Assembly: GCA_028692275.1 (NCBI GenBank)
Contig: JAQUXR010000005.1
Coordinates: 57,168-121,167 of the forward strand
DNA length: 64,000 bases
Origin: Frisingicoccus sp009929615
GTDB taxonomy: Bacteria; Bacillota; Clostridia; Lachnospirales; Lachnospiraceae
Reading direction: 5' to 3'
Below the pieces are notes generated by a model that worked only from the letters and a program-made list of their open reading frames with translations, was not told the DNA's origin and did no database searches. Both the position numbers and the translations under genes were made by a program. Positions 33,082-41,434 of this stretch are shown here, piece by piece. Position 1 is the stretch's first letter, and each line of letters opens with the position of its first letter.

Positions 33082-34740
33082 GTGGCTATAAATACAATTG
33101 ATGCGAACATGTTGAAAAAGATGTTCTTATCAGGAGCACAGAGAATCGATTCTAAAAAAGAGTGGATTAACGAATTAAACGTATTCCCTGTACCGGATGG
33201 TGATACAGGAACAAACATGACGATGACAATTATGTCGGCAGCCAGAGAAGTCCAGGCATTGGAAGAGCCGACCATGGAATCTCTTTCAAAAGCAATTTCC
33301 CAAGGAGCTTTAAGAGGCGCACGTGGTAATTCAGGTGTTATTCTCTCACAGCTGTTTCGTGGATTTGCAAAAGAGATAAAAGAAAAAGAAGTGATTGACT
33401 CTATGGTTTTAGCATCTGCCCTGGAAAGAGCAGCGGAGACAGCATATAAAGCGGTTATGAAACCAAAAGAGGGCACTATTCTTACAGTAGCCAAAGGAAT
33501 GTCCACAAAAGCCATGGAGGTTTTTGAAGAAACAGATGACCTGGAAGAGGGAATTCAGAAAGTATTGGAATATGGCGACTATGTTTTGAGCCAGACTCCT
33601 GAGATGCTCCCTGTTCTTAAGCAGGCCGGAGTTGTTGATTCCGGTGGTCAGGGTCTTATGGAAGTTCTCAAAGGCGCTTTTGAAGCTTTTCTTGGCAAAG
33701 AAGTAGACTTATCGGTAGGTATGCAGCCTGTGAAACGAAGTGGTCTTTCTGATGTAGAGATTGACACAGCAGATATTAAATTCGGTTATTGTACAGAATT
33801 TATTGTTATGCTGAAAAAACCATATACACAACAGACAGAGAATGAATTCAAAACGTTTCTTTCTTCTATTGGTGACAGCATTGTATGTGTAAATGACGAG
33901 GATATTGTCAAAGTCCATGTACATACGAACGACCCTGGTCTGGCTATTCAGAGAGGTCTTACGTATGGTTCACTGACAAGTATGAAGATTGATAATATGC
34001 GTGAAGAACACAATGAAAAGGTTATCAAAGATGCTGAAAAGAAAGCGGCAGAAAACTATGCTGTTGTTCCTGAAACACGGAAAGCTGTTGGGTTTATTGC
34101 AGTATCCATTGGAGAAGGAATGAATGAAATTTTCAGAGGCTTAGGCGTAGATTATATTATCGAAGGCGGACAGACGATGAATCCAAGTACGGAAGACATT
34201 ATGAATGCCGTTGATAAAGTCAATGCAGATACGATTTTTGTATTACCTAATAATAAGAATATTATTTTAGCGGCGGAACAGGCGCGTTCTCTCGTTGAAG
34301 ATAAAGAACTTATTGTTATTCCATCCCAGACAGTTCCCCAGGGGATTACAGCTGTTGTCAATTATATTGACGGTGAAACAGCGGAAGCGAATGCAGAACA
34401 TATGATGAGTGAGATGGAACGCGTAAAAACCGGTCAGGTTACTTATGCAGTCAGAGATACAGTTCTTAATGATAAAACCATTAAAGAAGGAGATATGATG
34501 GGTATCGGTGATAAGGGTATCCTCTCCGTATGCAAAGACGTTCCAACAGCAACATTAGAATTGATTGATGAATTGGTAGATGAAGATTCGGAATTAATTT
34601 CCATTTATTATGGTGAGGATATTTCTGAAGAAGATGCCGAATCACTGGTTGAAGCTGTGGAAGAAAAATATCCTGATGTAGATGTGGAACTTCAGAATGG
34701 CGGACAACCGATTTACTACTATGTCCTTTCTGTTGAATAA
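33082..34740 (+). CDS. fakA: Fatty acid kinase catalytic subunit FakA-like (YloV)
   Basis: FakA is a DAK2-domain kinase that phosphorylates fatty acids presented by a FakB (DegV-family) carrier, so exogenous fatty acids can enter phospholipid synthesis with PlsX/PlsY. The DAK2 nucleotide site is visible as NVFPVPDGDTGTNMTMTI, with GARGNSGVILSQLFRGFA following. The C-terminal half is the DegV-partner FakA domain. Length (552 residues) is normal. The start is GTG at 33082 after AAGGAGG. No fakB gene lies in the window, but plsX and plsY do. Confidence 0.9.
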   Translation: MAINTIDANMLKKMFLSGAQRIDSKKEWINELNVFPVPDGDTGTNMTMTIMSAAREVQALEEPTMESLSKAISQGALRGARGNSGVILSQLFRGFAKEIKEKEVIDSMVLASALERAAETAYKAVMKPKEGTILTVAKGMSTKAMEVFEETDDLEEGIQKVLEYGDYVLSQTPEMLPVLKQAGVVDSGGQGLMEVLKGAFEAFLGKEVDLSVGMQPVKRSGLSDVEIDTADIKFGYCTEFIVMLKKPYTQQTENEFKTFLSSIGDSIVCVNDEDIVKVHVHTNDPGLAIQRGLTYGSLTSMKIDNMREEHNEKVIKDAEKKAAENYAVVPETRKAVGFIAVSIGEGMNEIFRGLGVDYIIEGGQTMNPSTEDIMNAVDKVNADTIFVLPNNKNIILAAEQARSLVEDKELIVIPSQTVPQGITAVVNYIDGETAEANAEHMMSEMERVKTGQVTYAVRDTVLNDKTIKEGDMMGIGDKGILSVCKDVPTATLELIDELVDEDSELISIYYGEDISEEDAESLVEAVEEKYPDVDVELQNGGQPIYYYVLSVE

Positions 34741-34752
34741 ATAAAAGATATA

Positions 34753-34784
34753 AAGGGATGCTGCTTTTGGCGGCATTCCTTTTT
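34753..34784 (+). terminator. Weak intrinsic terminator between fakA and recG
   Basis: AAGGGATGC and GCATTCCTT pair with one G-T wobble around an 11-base loop, followed by TTTT. It ends just before the recG start, so some readthrough is likely. Confidence 0.6.
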
Positions 34785-34794
34785 AGGTAGAAGA

Positions 34795-36843
34795 ATGAAA
34801 GTGATGGATTCTGTTCGATGCTTAAAAGGTGTCGGCGATAAAATTGAAAAAAGTTTAAATAAACTTGGTATTTATACAATAGAAGATTTGCTTGAATATT
34901 ATCCAAGAGCCTATCAAACCTACAGTGAACCTGTAGATATTTCAGAAGTTATTCCTGAGAAAAAACAGGCTGTTATAGGATTTCTTCAACGCAGCCTTGC
35001 CCGAATTCCGGGAGGAAGAGTAGAAAAGACTTCCGGAACTCTGTCAGATGGCAGCCGTCGTATCCAGCTTCTCTGGTATCGGATGCCCTATTTAAGAAAA
35101 CAGATTATTTCTGGAAAAACTTATATTTTTTACGGAACAGTAAAGAATAAAAAGGGACAGTGGACGATGGAACAGCCTGAGATTTTCGAACCTGCGGCTT
35201 ACGAAAAAGTGAAAGCCGTTATATGGCCAATCTATTCTCTGACAGAGGGAGTTAATCAAAAAATGATTATTCGTCTTACAGAACAGGTTTTAAAGGACGG
35301 AAGTCTCTTTGAAGATTATCTGCCTGAATCTCTTAGACAGGAACTTGGACTTTCAGAATACAATTATGCCATTCATAATATTCATTTTCCGGAGAATATG
35401 AATGGGCTTGAGTTGGCAAGAAGACGGCTTGGATTTGATGAATTTTTCTTATTTGCTTTAGCAATACGGCGCATGAAGGCATCCAGAGAACGTTCAGATA
35501 ACCAGCACCCGGCAAAGGCATTCCAATGGAGTCAGTCATTTATCAAAGGCTTAAGCTATGCTTTGACAAATGCCCAATTAAAGGCCTGGAAGGAAATTGC
35601 TGCTGATTTTTCCGGCTTGCATGCGATGAACCGTCTGCTGCAGGGCGATGTTGGCTCCGGGAAAACGGTTCTTGCCCAACTCGCCCTGCTAACCGCGGTG
35701 GAATCGGGATATCAGGGCTGCCTTATGGCCCCAACAGAGGTTCTTGCAAGGCAGCATTATGAGAATTTCCTGACAGATTTTCAGAAACTCTCTGAAGATA
35801 CCGGTATCCTTGTAAAATGCGCACTTCTTGTTGGCTCCATGACCGCAAAAGAAAAGAGAGATACTTACGAAGCTCTCAAAGAGCATCAAATAGATATTCT
35901 TATAGGAACCCATGCTGTTATTCAGGAAAAAGTTCATTTTAATGACCTTGGCTTAGTTGTAACTGACGAACAGCATCGCTTTGGCGTAAATCAAAGGGAA
36001 TGGCTGTCAGGAAAAGGCAGTTCACCTCATGTCTTAGTCATGAGTGCAACGCCTATTCCAAGAACTCTGGCTATTATTGTATATGGCGATTTGGACATCT
36101 CTGTCATCGATGAGCTCCCTGCACGCCGCAAACCCATTAAAAACTGCGTTGTCAATACAGGATACAGACCTTCCGCCTATCGATTTATTGAAAAACAGGT
36201 TCGTGAAGGTCATCAGGTTTATGTTATATGCCCAATGGTGGAAGAAAGTGAATTCATGGATTTGGAAAATGTCATGGATTATACAGAGAAGATAAAGACT
36301 GCCCTACCTCCGGATATTCAAGTCGGATATCTTCATGGAAAAATGACAGGCATTCAAAAAGATGAAATTATGGAATCTTTCCGTGACAATAAAATTCAGG
36401 TCCTTGTTTCAACAACAGTTATTGAAGTTGGAATCAACGTTCCTAACGCAACGGTCATGATGGTTGAGAATGCTGAGCGATTTGGTCTGGCTCAGCTTCA
36501 TCAGCTTCGAGGACGTGTTGGCCGTGGAGATGCCCAGTCCTATTGCATTTTTATCCAATCAGGCACGAGTGAGCAGATGAAAGAGCGGCTTGAAATACTC
36601 GTTCATTCAGACGATGGGTTTTTTATTGCAAATGAAGATTTGAAATTACGCGGACCCGGAGATATGTTCGGTCTTCGTCAGAGTGGCCTTATGGATTTCC
36701 ATATAGGAGATTTGTATCAGGATAGAGACTTGCTTGGACTGGCAGGGGAATGTGCAAAAAAATATGAAAAAGAATTGCCTGAAAATCTGGAACGTCGAAT
36801 GCATCGGTACATGTCAATGGCTGGAAATGACATTATTCTCTAA
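34795..36843 (+). CDS. recG: ATP-dependent DNA helicase RecG
   Basis: RecG remodels stalled forks and branch-migrates recombination intermediates. An N-terminal wedge/OB domain (VRCLKGVGDKIEKSLNKLGI and onward) is followed by the helicase core: Walker A GDVGSGKTVLA near residue 283, DEQH in VVTDEQHRFGVNQ, motif III SATPIPRT, and motif VI QLRGRVGRGD. At 682 residues it is full length. The start at 34795 lacks a strong site of its own; GTAGAAG is the nearest purine run. It is followed by a spore-protein gene with its own ribosome site. Confidence 0.96.
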   Translation: MKVMDSVRCLKGVGDKIEKSLNKLGIYTIEDLLEYYPRAYQTYSEPVDISEVIPEKKQAVIGFLQRSLARIPGGRVEKTSGTLSDGSRRIQLLWYRMPYLRKQIISGKTYIFYGTVKNKKGQWTMEQPEIFEPAAYEKVKAVIWPIYSLTEGVNQKMIIRLTEQVLKDGSLFEDYLPESLRQELGLSEYNYAIHNIHFPENMNGLELARRRLGFDEFFLFALAIRRMKASRERSDNQHPAKAFQWSQSFIKGLSYALTNAQLKAWKEIAADFSGLHAMNRLLQGDVGSGKTVLAQLALLTAVESGYQGCLMAPTEVLARQHYENFLTDFQKLSEDTGILVKCALLVGSMTAKEKRDTYEALKEHQIDILIGTHAVIQEKVHFNDLGLVVTDEQHRFGVNQREWLSGKGSSPHVLVMSATPIPRTLAIIVYGDLDISVIDELPARRKPIKNCVVNTGYRPSAYRFIEKQVREGHQVYVICPMVEESEFMDLENVMDYTEKIKTALPPDIQVGYLHGKMTGIQKDEIMESFRDNKIQVLVSTTVIEVGINVPNATVMMVENAERFGLAQLHQLRGRVGRGDAQSYCIFIQSGTSEQMKERLEILVHSDDGFFIANEDLKLRGPGDMFGLRQSGLMDFHIGDLYQDRDLLGLAGECAKKYEKELPENLERRMHRYMSMAGNDIIL

Positions 36844-36935
36844 AAATTCCAGAGTAATTGTTTTTATGACAGCATATACTAGGAACGTAGCTACAAAGGA
36901 AACTGTCATTCAACAATGAAACGGAGGAATTTGCT

Positions 36936-37142
36936 ATGAGCAGAGGAAGTTCTAATACTCCTGAAGTACCACATGCAAAGGATGCACTTGACAGATTCAA
37001 ATTTGAAGTTGCCAATGAAATAGGCGTCCCTTTGAAAAAAGGCTATAATGGCGATTTAACATCCCGTGAGAATGGTTCTGTCGGCGGCGAAATGGTACGA
37101 CAGATGATTCGAAGACAAGAAGAAGAAATGTCAAACCAGTAG
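36936..37142 (+). CDS. Alpha/beta-type small acid-soluble spore protein
   Basis: A 68-residue SASP that coats spore DNA, protecting it from UV and hydrolysis, and is degraded by the GPR protease at germination. LDRFKFEVANEIGVPL contains the GPR cleavage context, and GYNGDLTSRENGSVGGEMVR is the second conserved block. It is Gln/Glu-rich at the C-terminus. ACGGAGG precedes the ATG. A forespore (sigma-G) promoter is expected; I could not find a clean match in the 90-base gap after recG. A terminator follows. Confidence 0.93.
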   Translation: MSRGSSNTPEVPHAKDALDRFKFEVANEIGVPLKKGYNGDLTSRENGSVGGEMVRQMIRRQEEEMSNQ

Positions 37143-37162
37143 TAGTTTTATATTCTCTTTGA

Positions 37163-37192
37163 GAGGCGGCCCCAAAAGGTGGCCGTCTTTTC
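37163..37192 (+). terminator. Intrinsic terminator of the SASP gene
   Basis: GGCGGCC at 37165-37171 and GGCCGTC at 37181-37187 pair with one G-T wobble, followed by TTTTC. Confidence 0.8.
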
Positions 37193-37237
37193 AAATGACA
37201 CTAATACAGAAAATTTACAAAAAAAGTTGCTATTTCC

Positions 37238-37265
37238 TTGACAAATTGTAGAATTATACTAAAAT
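37238..37265 (+). promoter_or_regulatory. Sigma-A promoter for rsmD-coaD
   Basis: TTGACA at 37238-37243 and TAAAAT at 37260-37265 with a 16-base spacer, about 35 bases before the rsmD start. Confidence 0.62.
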
Positions 37266-37298
37266 TATAAGAAGTTAAGTAAGAAGGATGGGTGCCTT

Positions 37299-37853
37299 AT
37301 GCGAGTCATTGCTGGAACGGCCCGGCGTATACAATTAAAAACAGTACCGGGAATGGATACACGGCCAACAACGGACAGGATTAAAGAGACACTGTTCAAT
37401 ATACTTCAACCCGAGCTATATAGTGCTCACTTTTTAGATTTATTCAGTGGAAGTGGGGCCATCGGCATCGAAGCTTTAAGCAGAGGATGCAGGATGGCTG
37501 TTTTTGTTGAATCCGGACGGGAAGCCGCCGCCTGTATACAGGATAATCTAAAACGTACGAATCTTTCAGAGCATGGCATTTTACTAAAAAAAGATGTTTT
37601 TGCTGCATTAGAGCAGTTGGAAAAAGAAGAAAAATGTTTTGATATCATTTTCATGGACCCACCATATAATATGGACCATGAAAAGAGGGTTCTGAACAGG
37701 CTTCGAGGCTCTGTTTTATTAAATGATGAGACTTTGATTGTTGTGGAAGCCAGCCTCGAAACTGATTTTTCATACATAGAAGATTTAGGATACAGAATTA
37801 TCAGAGAGAAGTCTTATAAGACCAATAAACACATTTTCCTTAAAACAAACTAA
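37299..37853 (+). CDS. rsmD: 16S rRNA (guanine(966)-N2)-methyltransferase RsmD
   Basis: RsmD methylates N2 of G966 in 16S rRNA using AdoMet. The AdoMet loop LDLFSGSGAIGIEALSRG and the catalytic DPPY in IIFMDPPYNMDHE are intact. The start MRVIAGTARRIQLKTVPGM, with TRPTTDRIKETLFNIL, is typical. At 184 residues it is normal. GAAGGATGGG lies before the ATG. It is paired with coaD, as in most Firmicutes. Confidence 0.94.
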   Translation: MRVIAGTARRIQLKTVPGMDTRPTTDRIKETLFNILQPELYSAHFLDLFSGSGAIGIEALSRGCRMAVFVESGREAAACIQDNLKRTNLSEHGILLKKDVFAALEQLEKEEKCFDIIFMDPPYNMDHEKRVLNRLRGSVLLNDETLIVVEASLETDFSYIEDLGYRIIREKSYKTNKHIFLKTN

Positions 37854-37875
37854 TATAACCGAGGATACCAAAAAA

Positions 37876-38364
37876 ATGAAAAGAGCAATTTATACCGGAA
37901 GTTTTGACCCAGTGACTTATGGCCATTTGGATGTGATATGTCGTGCCTCCAATATGGTTGACGAATTAATTATTGCGGTGCTAAAAAACAGTGCAAAAAG
38001 TCCATTGTTTTCTGTAGAAGAACGTGTTAAAATGTTAGAGGAAGTCACAAAAGATATTCCTAATGTGAGTGTCACTTCCTTTGAGGGGCTTACGATAGAT
38101 TTTGCGGATCGAATGAATGCCCATATTATTGTACGTGGACTCCGTGCGGTTACGGACTTTGAATATGAACTCCAGATGGCACAGACGAATCGTATTGTGA
38201 ATCCAAAAGTGGATACCATGTTCCTTGTAACAAGCGAAGAATATTCTTATTTGAGTTCCACTGTTTTAAAAGAAATTGCCAGATACGGAGGAGCTTTGGA
38301 TCGTTTTGCTCCGGCCTGTATTATTGAAAAGGTTAAGATGAAATATACTATAAAAGGAGAATAA
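37876..38364 (+). CDS. coaD: Phosphopantetheine adenylyltransferase CoaD
   Basis: CoaD transfers AMP from ATP to 4'-phosphopantetheine, the penultimate step of coenzyme A synthesis. The nucleotidyltransferase motif TGSFDPVTYGHLDVI (HxGH family) is at the N-terminus, and ATP-site residues lie in VRGLRAVTDFEYELQMA and EYSYLSSTVLKEIA. At 162 residues it is standard. CCGAGGA precedes the ATG. The stop at 38362-38364 is directly followed by the next gene. Confidence 0.96.
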   Translation: MKRAIYTGSFDPVTYGHLDVICRASNMVDELIIAVLKNSAKSPLFSVEERVKMLEEVTKDIPNVSVTSFEGLTIDFADRMNAHIIVRGLRAVTDFEYELQMAQTNRIVNPKVDTMFLVTSEEYSYLSSTVLKEIARYGGALDRFAPACIIEKVKMKYTIKGE

Positions 38365-38367
38365 ATG

Positions 38368-39078
38368 ATGAGTAGAATCGAGCAATTAATTGATGAAATC
38401 GAAGAATTTGTTGAAAGCTGTAAACCACAGCCTTTTTCACAGACTAAAATTATCGTCCCAAAGGATGAATTATTTGAATTATTAACGGAATTAAGATTAA
38501 AAACTCCGGATGAGATAAAGAGATACCAGAAGATTATTGCAAATAAAGACAAGATTATCAGCGATGCACAGGCACAGGCTGAACGTATGTTGGAGGAAAC
38601 AACAGCTTACACGAATCAGTTGGTTGAAGAACATCAGATTATGTTGAAAGCTTATGAACGTGCTGAGGAAGTTTTAAATTCAGCGAATGCACAGGCAGAA
38701 GCTACTGTTAATGAAGCGAATACCAATGCCGAAGAGATTCGTCTGAATGCCCTTCAGTATACAAAAGATTTAGTAGATAATCTTGAAAACATCGTCAGTG
38801 GTGCGTTAAGTATTTCCAAAGAACATACATCAGGTCTGATTACAGGGTTGTCTTCAAGCCTTTCTGTACTTAAAGAGAATCAGGATGCCCTTGCAACTCA
38901 GTTGAATCAGCCAACCCCTTCAGAAGATGCACCTATTTTCACCCCTGAAGATAATGACCTTTCTTTAGATGATGACTATGAAGATGACGATTATGATGAT
39001 GTTGATTATGAAGATGAAGTTGACGATGTAGAAGAAGACGATTCAGATGACGAATTCGATTATGACGATATCGACTAA
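38368..39078 (+). CDS. Coiled-coil protein with acidic C-terminal tail, function unknown
   Basis: A 236-residue protein with an N-terminal ~60-residue segment (MSRIEQLIDEIEEFVESCK), a coiled coil rich in Ala, Glu and Gln (about 60-160), and an extreme Asp/Glu/Tyr tail from about 188 to the end. The coiled coil resembles V-type ATPase subunit H or DivIVA-like proteins of Lachnospiraceae that follow coaD, but no function is known. ATGs at 38365 and 38368 are both possible; I prefer 38368, 7 bases after AAGGAGA. The TAA overlaps the ylbJ stop by three bases. Confidence 0.68.
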   Translation: MSRIEQLIDEIEEFVESCKPQPFSQTKIIVPKDELFELLTELRLKTPDEIKRYQKIIANKDKIISDAQAQAERMLEETTAYTNQLVEEHQIMLKAYERAEEVLNSANAQAEATVNEANTNAEEIRLNALQYTKDLVDNLENIVSGALSISKEHTSGLITGLSSSLSVLKENQDALATQLNQPTPSEDAPIFTPEDNDLSLDDDYEDDDYDDVDYEDEVDDVEEDDSDDEFDYDDID

Positions 39079-39956
39079 TTAAATCCTTTTATATTAAAAA
39101 CGAACAATATTATATACATGAAAGAAAGAGTAATGACGGATGCCATCGCTTTTTCTTTCATGTATTTTTTTATGGATAAATTTGTTCCTGTGAGCATCCC
39201 GGCAGTCTGAATAAATATAGACGCACCACCAAATGATATTAAAGGTGCTGCCAAAAGCATTTTAGTCCGGGTTGAAATCCTTAAAGGTTTTATCATTTCC
39301 ATACCGATCGTCATTTCGAGGCTTCCCGCCACCACAGCCTGAAGGACATTTGGCATAGGCAGCTTTTGAATAAATGAAGCAAAAACCGAAGTGATTAATA
39401 TGCATGAAGAAATTAATAGAAGCGTTGAAAACGTATCCTGCATAATCTTTCCAAATTCATCTTGATTTTCGGAACATTCCTGAACTTTTAATACAGGTAT
39501 TACTATCTGCTTTGAATTTTTTGCTTTGATAATGCCCATAAAACCAACAATCAGATTCCCGCTGAGAATAATAAGATACATAAAAAGTCCTGTCCGGGGA
39601 TTGGAAAAGCAATACAAACCTGCAAAACTAATCATATAGGCAGGACTCGGATTATTACATATAACAAGCAGCGACTGAAGCGGAATACTCTTATAAAAAT
39701 CTTTGTCAGCAAATTGCTCAGCTATCATTTTAGCCCCAATGGGATAACCGGATAAGAATGCAAGAAAAAATAGAAAGCATTTAGGTACAGGCCTTCTTTT
39801 GGCTAGATATTTAAGAACTGTTGTAAGCAGAACGAATGGATAAAGAGCTGGAATAACCTGGACAGGGATAAGTTCTGTACCCTTTAGAACACCATTGCCA
39901 GCGATTTCAGGGAAGATTAGACATAATAAAAAGAAAAAAAGACAAAAAATAATCAT
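39075..39956 (-). CDS. ylbJ: YlbJ-like sporulation membrane protein (nucleoside recognition domain)
   Basis: A polytopic membrane protein with about eight helices and the nucleoside-recognition (gate) fold: FAGLYCFSNPRTGLFMYLIILSGNL and ISFGGASIFIQTAGMLTG are typical. YlbJ of Bacillus is a sigma-E-dependent integral membrane protein needed for spore formation, and the ylbJ-ylbM-region context around coaD is conserved. At 293 residues it is shorter than Bacillus YlbJ (about 400), so it may be a reduced version. AAGGA lies nine bases before the ATG. Its 3' coding end contains a terminator for the opposite gene. Confidence 0.72.
   Translation of the reverse strand: MIIFCLFFFLLCLIFPEIAGNGVLKGTELIPVQVIPALYPFVLLTTVLKYLAKRRPVPKCFLFFLAFLSGYPIGAKMIAEQFADKDFYKSIPLQSLLVICNNPSPAYMISFAGLYCFSNPRTGLFMYLIILSGNLIVGFMGIIKAKNSKQIVIPVLKVQECSENQDEFGKIMQDTFSTLLLISSCILITSVFASFIQKLPMPNVLQAVVAGSLEMTIGMEMIKPLRISTRTKMLLAAPLISFGGASIFIQTAGMLTGTNLSIKKYMKEKAMASVITLSFMYIILFVFNIKGFN
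39114..39171 (+). terminator. Terminator of the coiled-coil gene, embedded in ylbJ
   Basis: ATACATGAAAGAAA at 39114-39127 and TTTCTTTCATGTAT at 39152-39165 are exact reverse complements with a 24-base loop, followed by a run of T. It faces the plus strand and lies wholly inside the end of the minus-strand ylbJ coding sequence. Confidence 0.72.
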
Positions 39957-39995
39957 TGAGATTATCCTTTTTGTTTAAGCATATGTTCTCAATGA

Positions 39996-41228
39996 TTATA
40001 GTATGATAATTTGCTGATTGAATTCATTTTTAGCTCTGTAACCGAACTTCATCTGACAGGCCATTCGATAAATATCCGCAGCATAAATATCAGCTTCAAG
40101 AAAAGTCCGGGCATCATCCGTAAGTAACTTGGAATAATCAGCCATTTTTCCGATTAAAGGGATAGAAGAGTGTTTCTTTATGCTGGCAAGAAGTGGCGAA
40201 CCAGCCTTTCGGAAGCCAAGAACTCGAGCATAATAGGCGTAACCATCTGCTTTTGACTGGCATAAAATGTCCTTCTTTATATTCAAAAGGATATGAACAG
40301 CGCATCGGCATAAGCGGGTATAAGTATAAGATTTATTTTTTGTCAGCATCAAATAATCCGAAAGGTTCTGGTATTCATCAAAAAATCGTAACATACGGTT
40401 TGATATTTCTTCTGTTACATCAACGTATTCTGTCAATGTTGTTTTTGAAGCTATAAAACAGGCAGCAAACATCGCTGAAAAATCATTGAGTTCGACAGGA
40501 AATTCCCGAGGCTTCATCTGACACAAAAAGATTCTGCTTTCAACGGGGATACCTTTGCCAGAAGATAGAATACGATCATCTTTTAATAAATTTCTCAGAG
40601 CAGTAGCTGAGAGAAAATTGCCTTCAGCACTTGTACTGTAATAATCTGAGCCTTCACGTTTAATTATTGCCGGTTTAATAGCTGAATGCGTTCTTTTAAG
40701 GGCGCTAATATATTCTAAAGCAAGAATATTATTAGGAGAAAATAAGTTTTCGGTATTGTCCATACAGCCTTTAAGCGCATATTCCCGGGCTGAAGGATAG
40801 GAGAGGCCTTTTTTTAAGCCTTCTGCAAGTCTGGTCTTAAATACAGGGGGTTCCTTGTTTAAAATATCTGCTGCTTTCTCCAGCAGCATCAGGTGTTCAT
40901 TTTCTTCACCGGATATTTCACATCCAAAACACAGCCAGTCCACACAGTTTAATTGGTTAAGATGGGCAATAGCACCTTCTGCAAAAAGAGAAGCACTTCC
41001 CGTTGCATAGTAAGCTGGAAGCTCAAGAACTAAATCGGCACCCCCAAGAAGTGCACACTGTGTCCGCTGATATTTTGACATCCAGGCCGGTTCGCCACGC
41101 TGGGTAAAGTTTCCACTCATAAGTACAATGACGTAGTCCAGATGATAATCCTGTCGGAATTTATTAATTTGATACTGATGTCCATTATGAAAAGGATTAT
41201 ACTCAGCGATAATCGCACCTGTTCTCAT
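39996..41228 (-). CDS. tmcAL: tRNA(Met) cytidine acetate ligase TmcAL (YlbM)
   Basis: TmcAL forms N4-acetylcytidine at the wobble base of elongator tRNA(Met), activating acetate with ATP. The nucleotidyltransferase motif IIAEYNPFHNGHQYQI is at the N-terminus, and RTQCALLGGADLVLELPAYYA and STSAEGNFLSATALR are family blocks. At 410 residues it is normal. AGGAGGT precedes the ATG. It lies behind ylbJ on the same strand. The acetate it needs is linked to the neighbouring pta metabolism, which is only suggestive. Confidence 0.92.
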   Translation of the reverse strand: MRTGAIIAEYNPFHNGHQYQINKFRQDYHLDYVIVLMSGNFTQRGEPAWMSKYQRTQCALLGGADLVLELPAYYATGSASLFAEGAIAHLNQLNCVDWLCFGCEISGEENEHLMLLEKAADILNKEPPVFKTRLAEGLKKGLSYPSAREYALKGCMDNTENLFSPNNILALEYISALKRTHSAIKPAIIKREGSDYYSTSAEGNFLSATALRNLLKDDRILSSGKGIPVESRIFLCQMKPREFPVELNDFSAMFAACFIASKTTLTEYVDVTEEISNRMLRFFDEYQNLSDYLMLTKNKSYTYTRLCRCAVHILLNIKKDILCQSKADGYAYYARVLGFRKAGSPLLASIKKHSSIPLIGKMADYSKLLTDDARTFLEADIYAADIYRMACQMKFGYRAKNEFNQQIIIL

Positions 41229-41352
41229 GAAATACCTCCTTGTTTTTACCTATTAATTGTATTATATCGGTTTTGAATAAAATAGAAAGTCCTATTTTAA
41301 AATATGCTTACAAAAAAATACAATAATTCGGCGTTGTGCTAAATAAAATATC

Positions 41353-41381
41353 TTGTTTTGCACTTTTAACTAGTATATAAT
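41353..41381 (+). promoter_or_regulatory. Sigma-A promoter for pta
   Basis: TTGTTT at 41353-41358 and TATAAT at 41376-41381 with a 17-base spacer, about 50 bases before the pta start. Confidence 0.6.
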
Positions 41382-41434
41382 AATAGTGTTTAATAAAAAA
41401 ATAAAATTTTTTAAATATGAAAGGGGATATTCAA

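Noticed and set aside
34481..34906. 141-codon minus-strand frame across fakA and recG
   Set aside because: It crosses two well-supported genes on the opposite strand, has no ribosome site, and resembles no known protein.
36844..36935. Sigma-G promoter before the SASP gene
   Set aside because: A weak pair (GAGTA, 18 bases, TATACTA) can be drawn but has too many mismatches to the forespore consensus to be listed as a feature.
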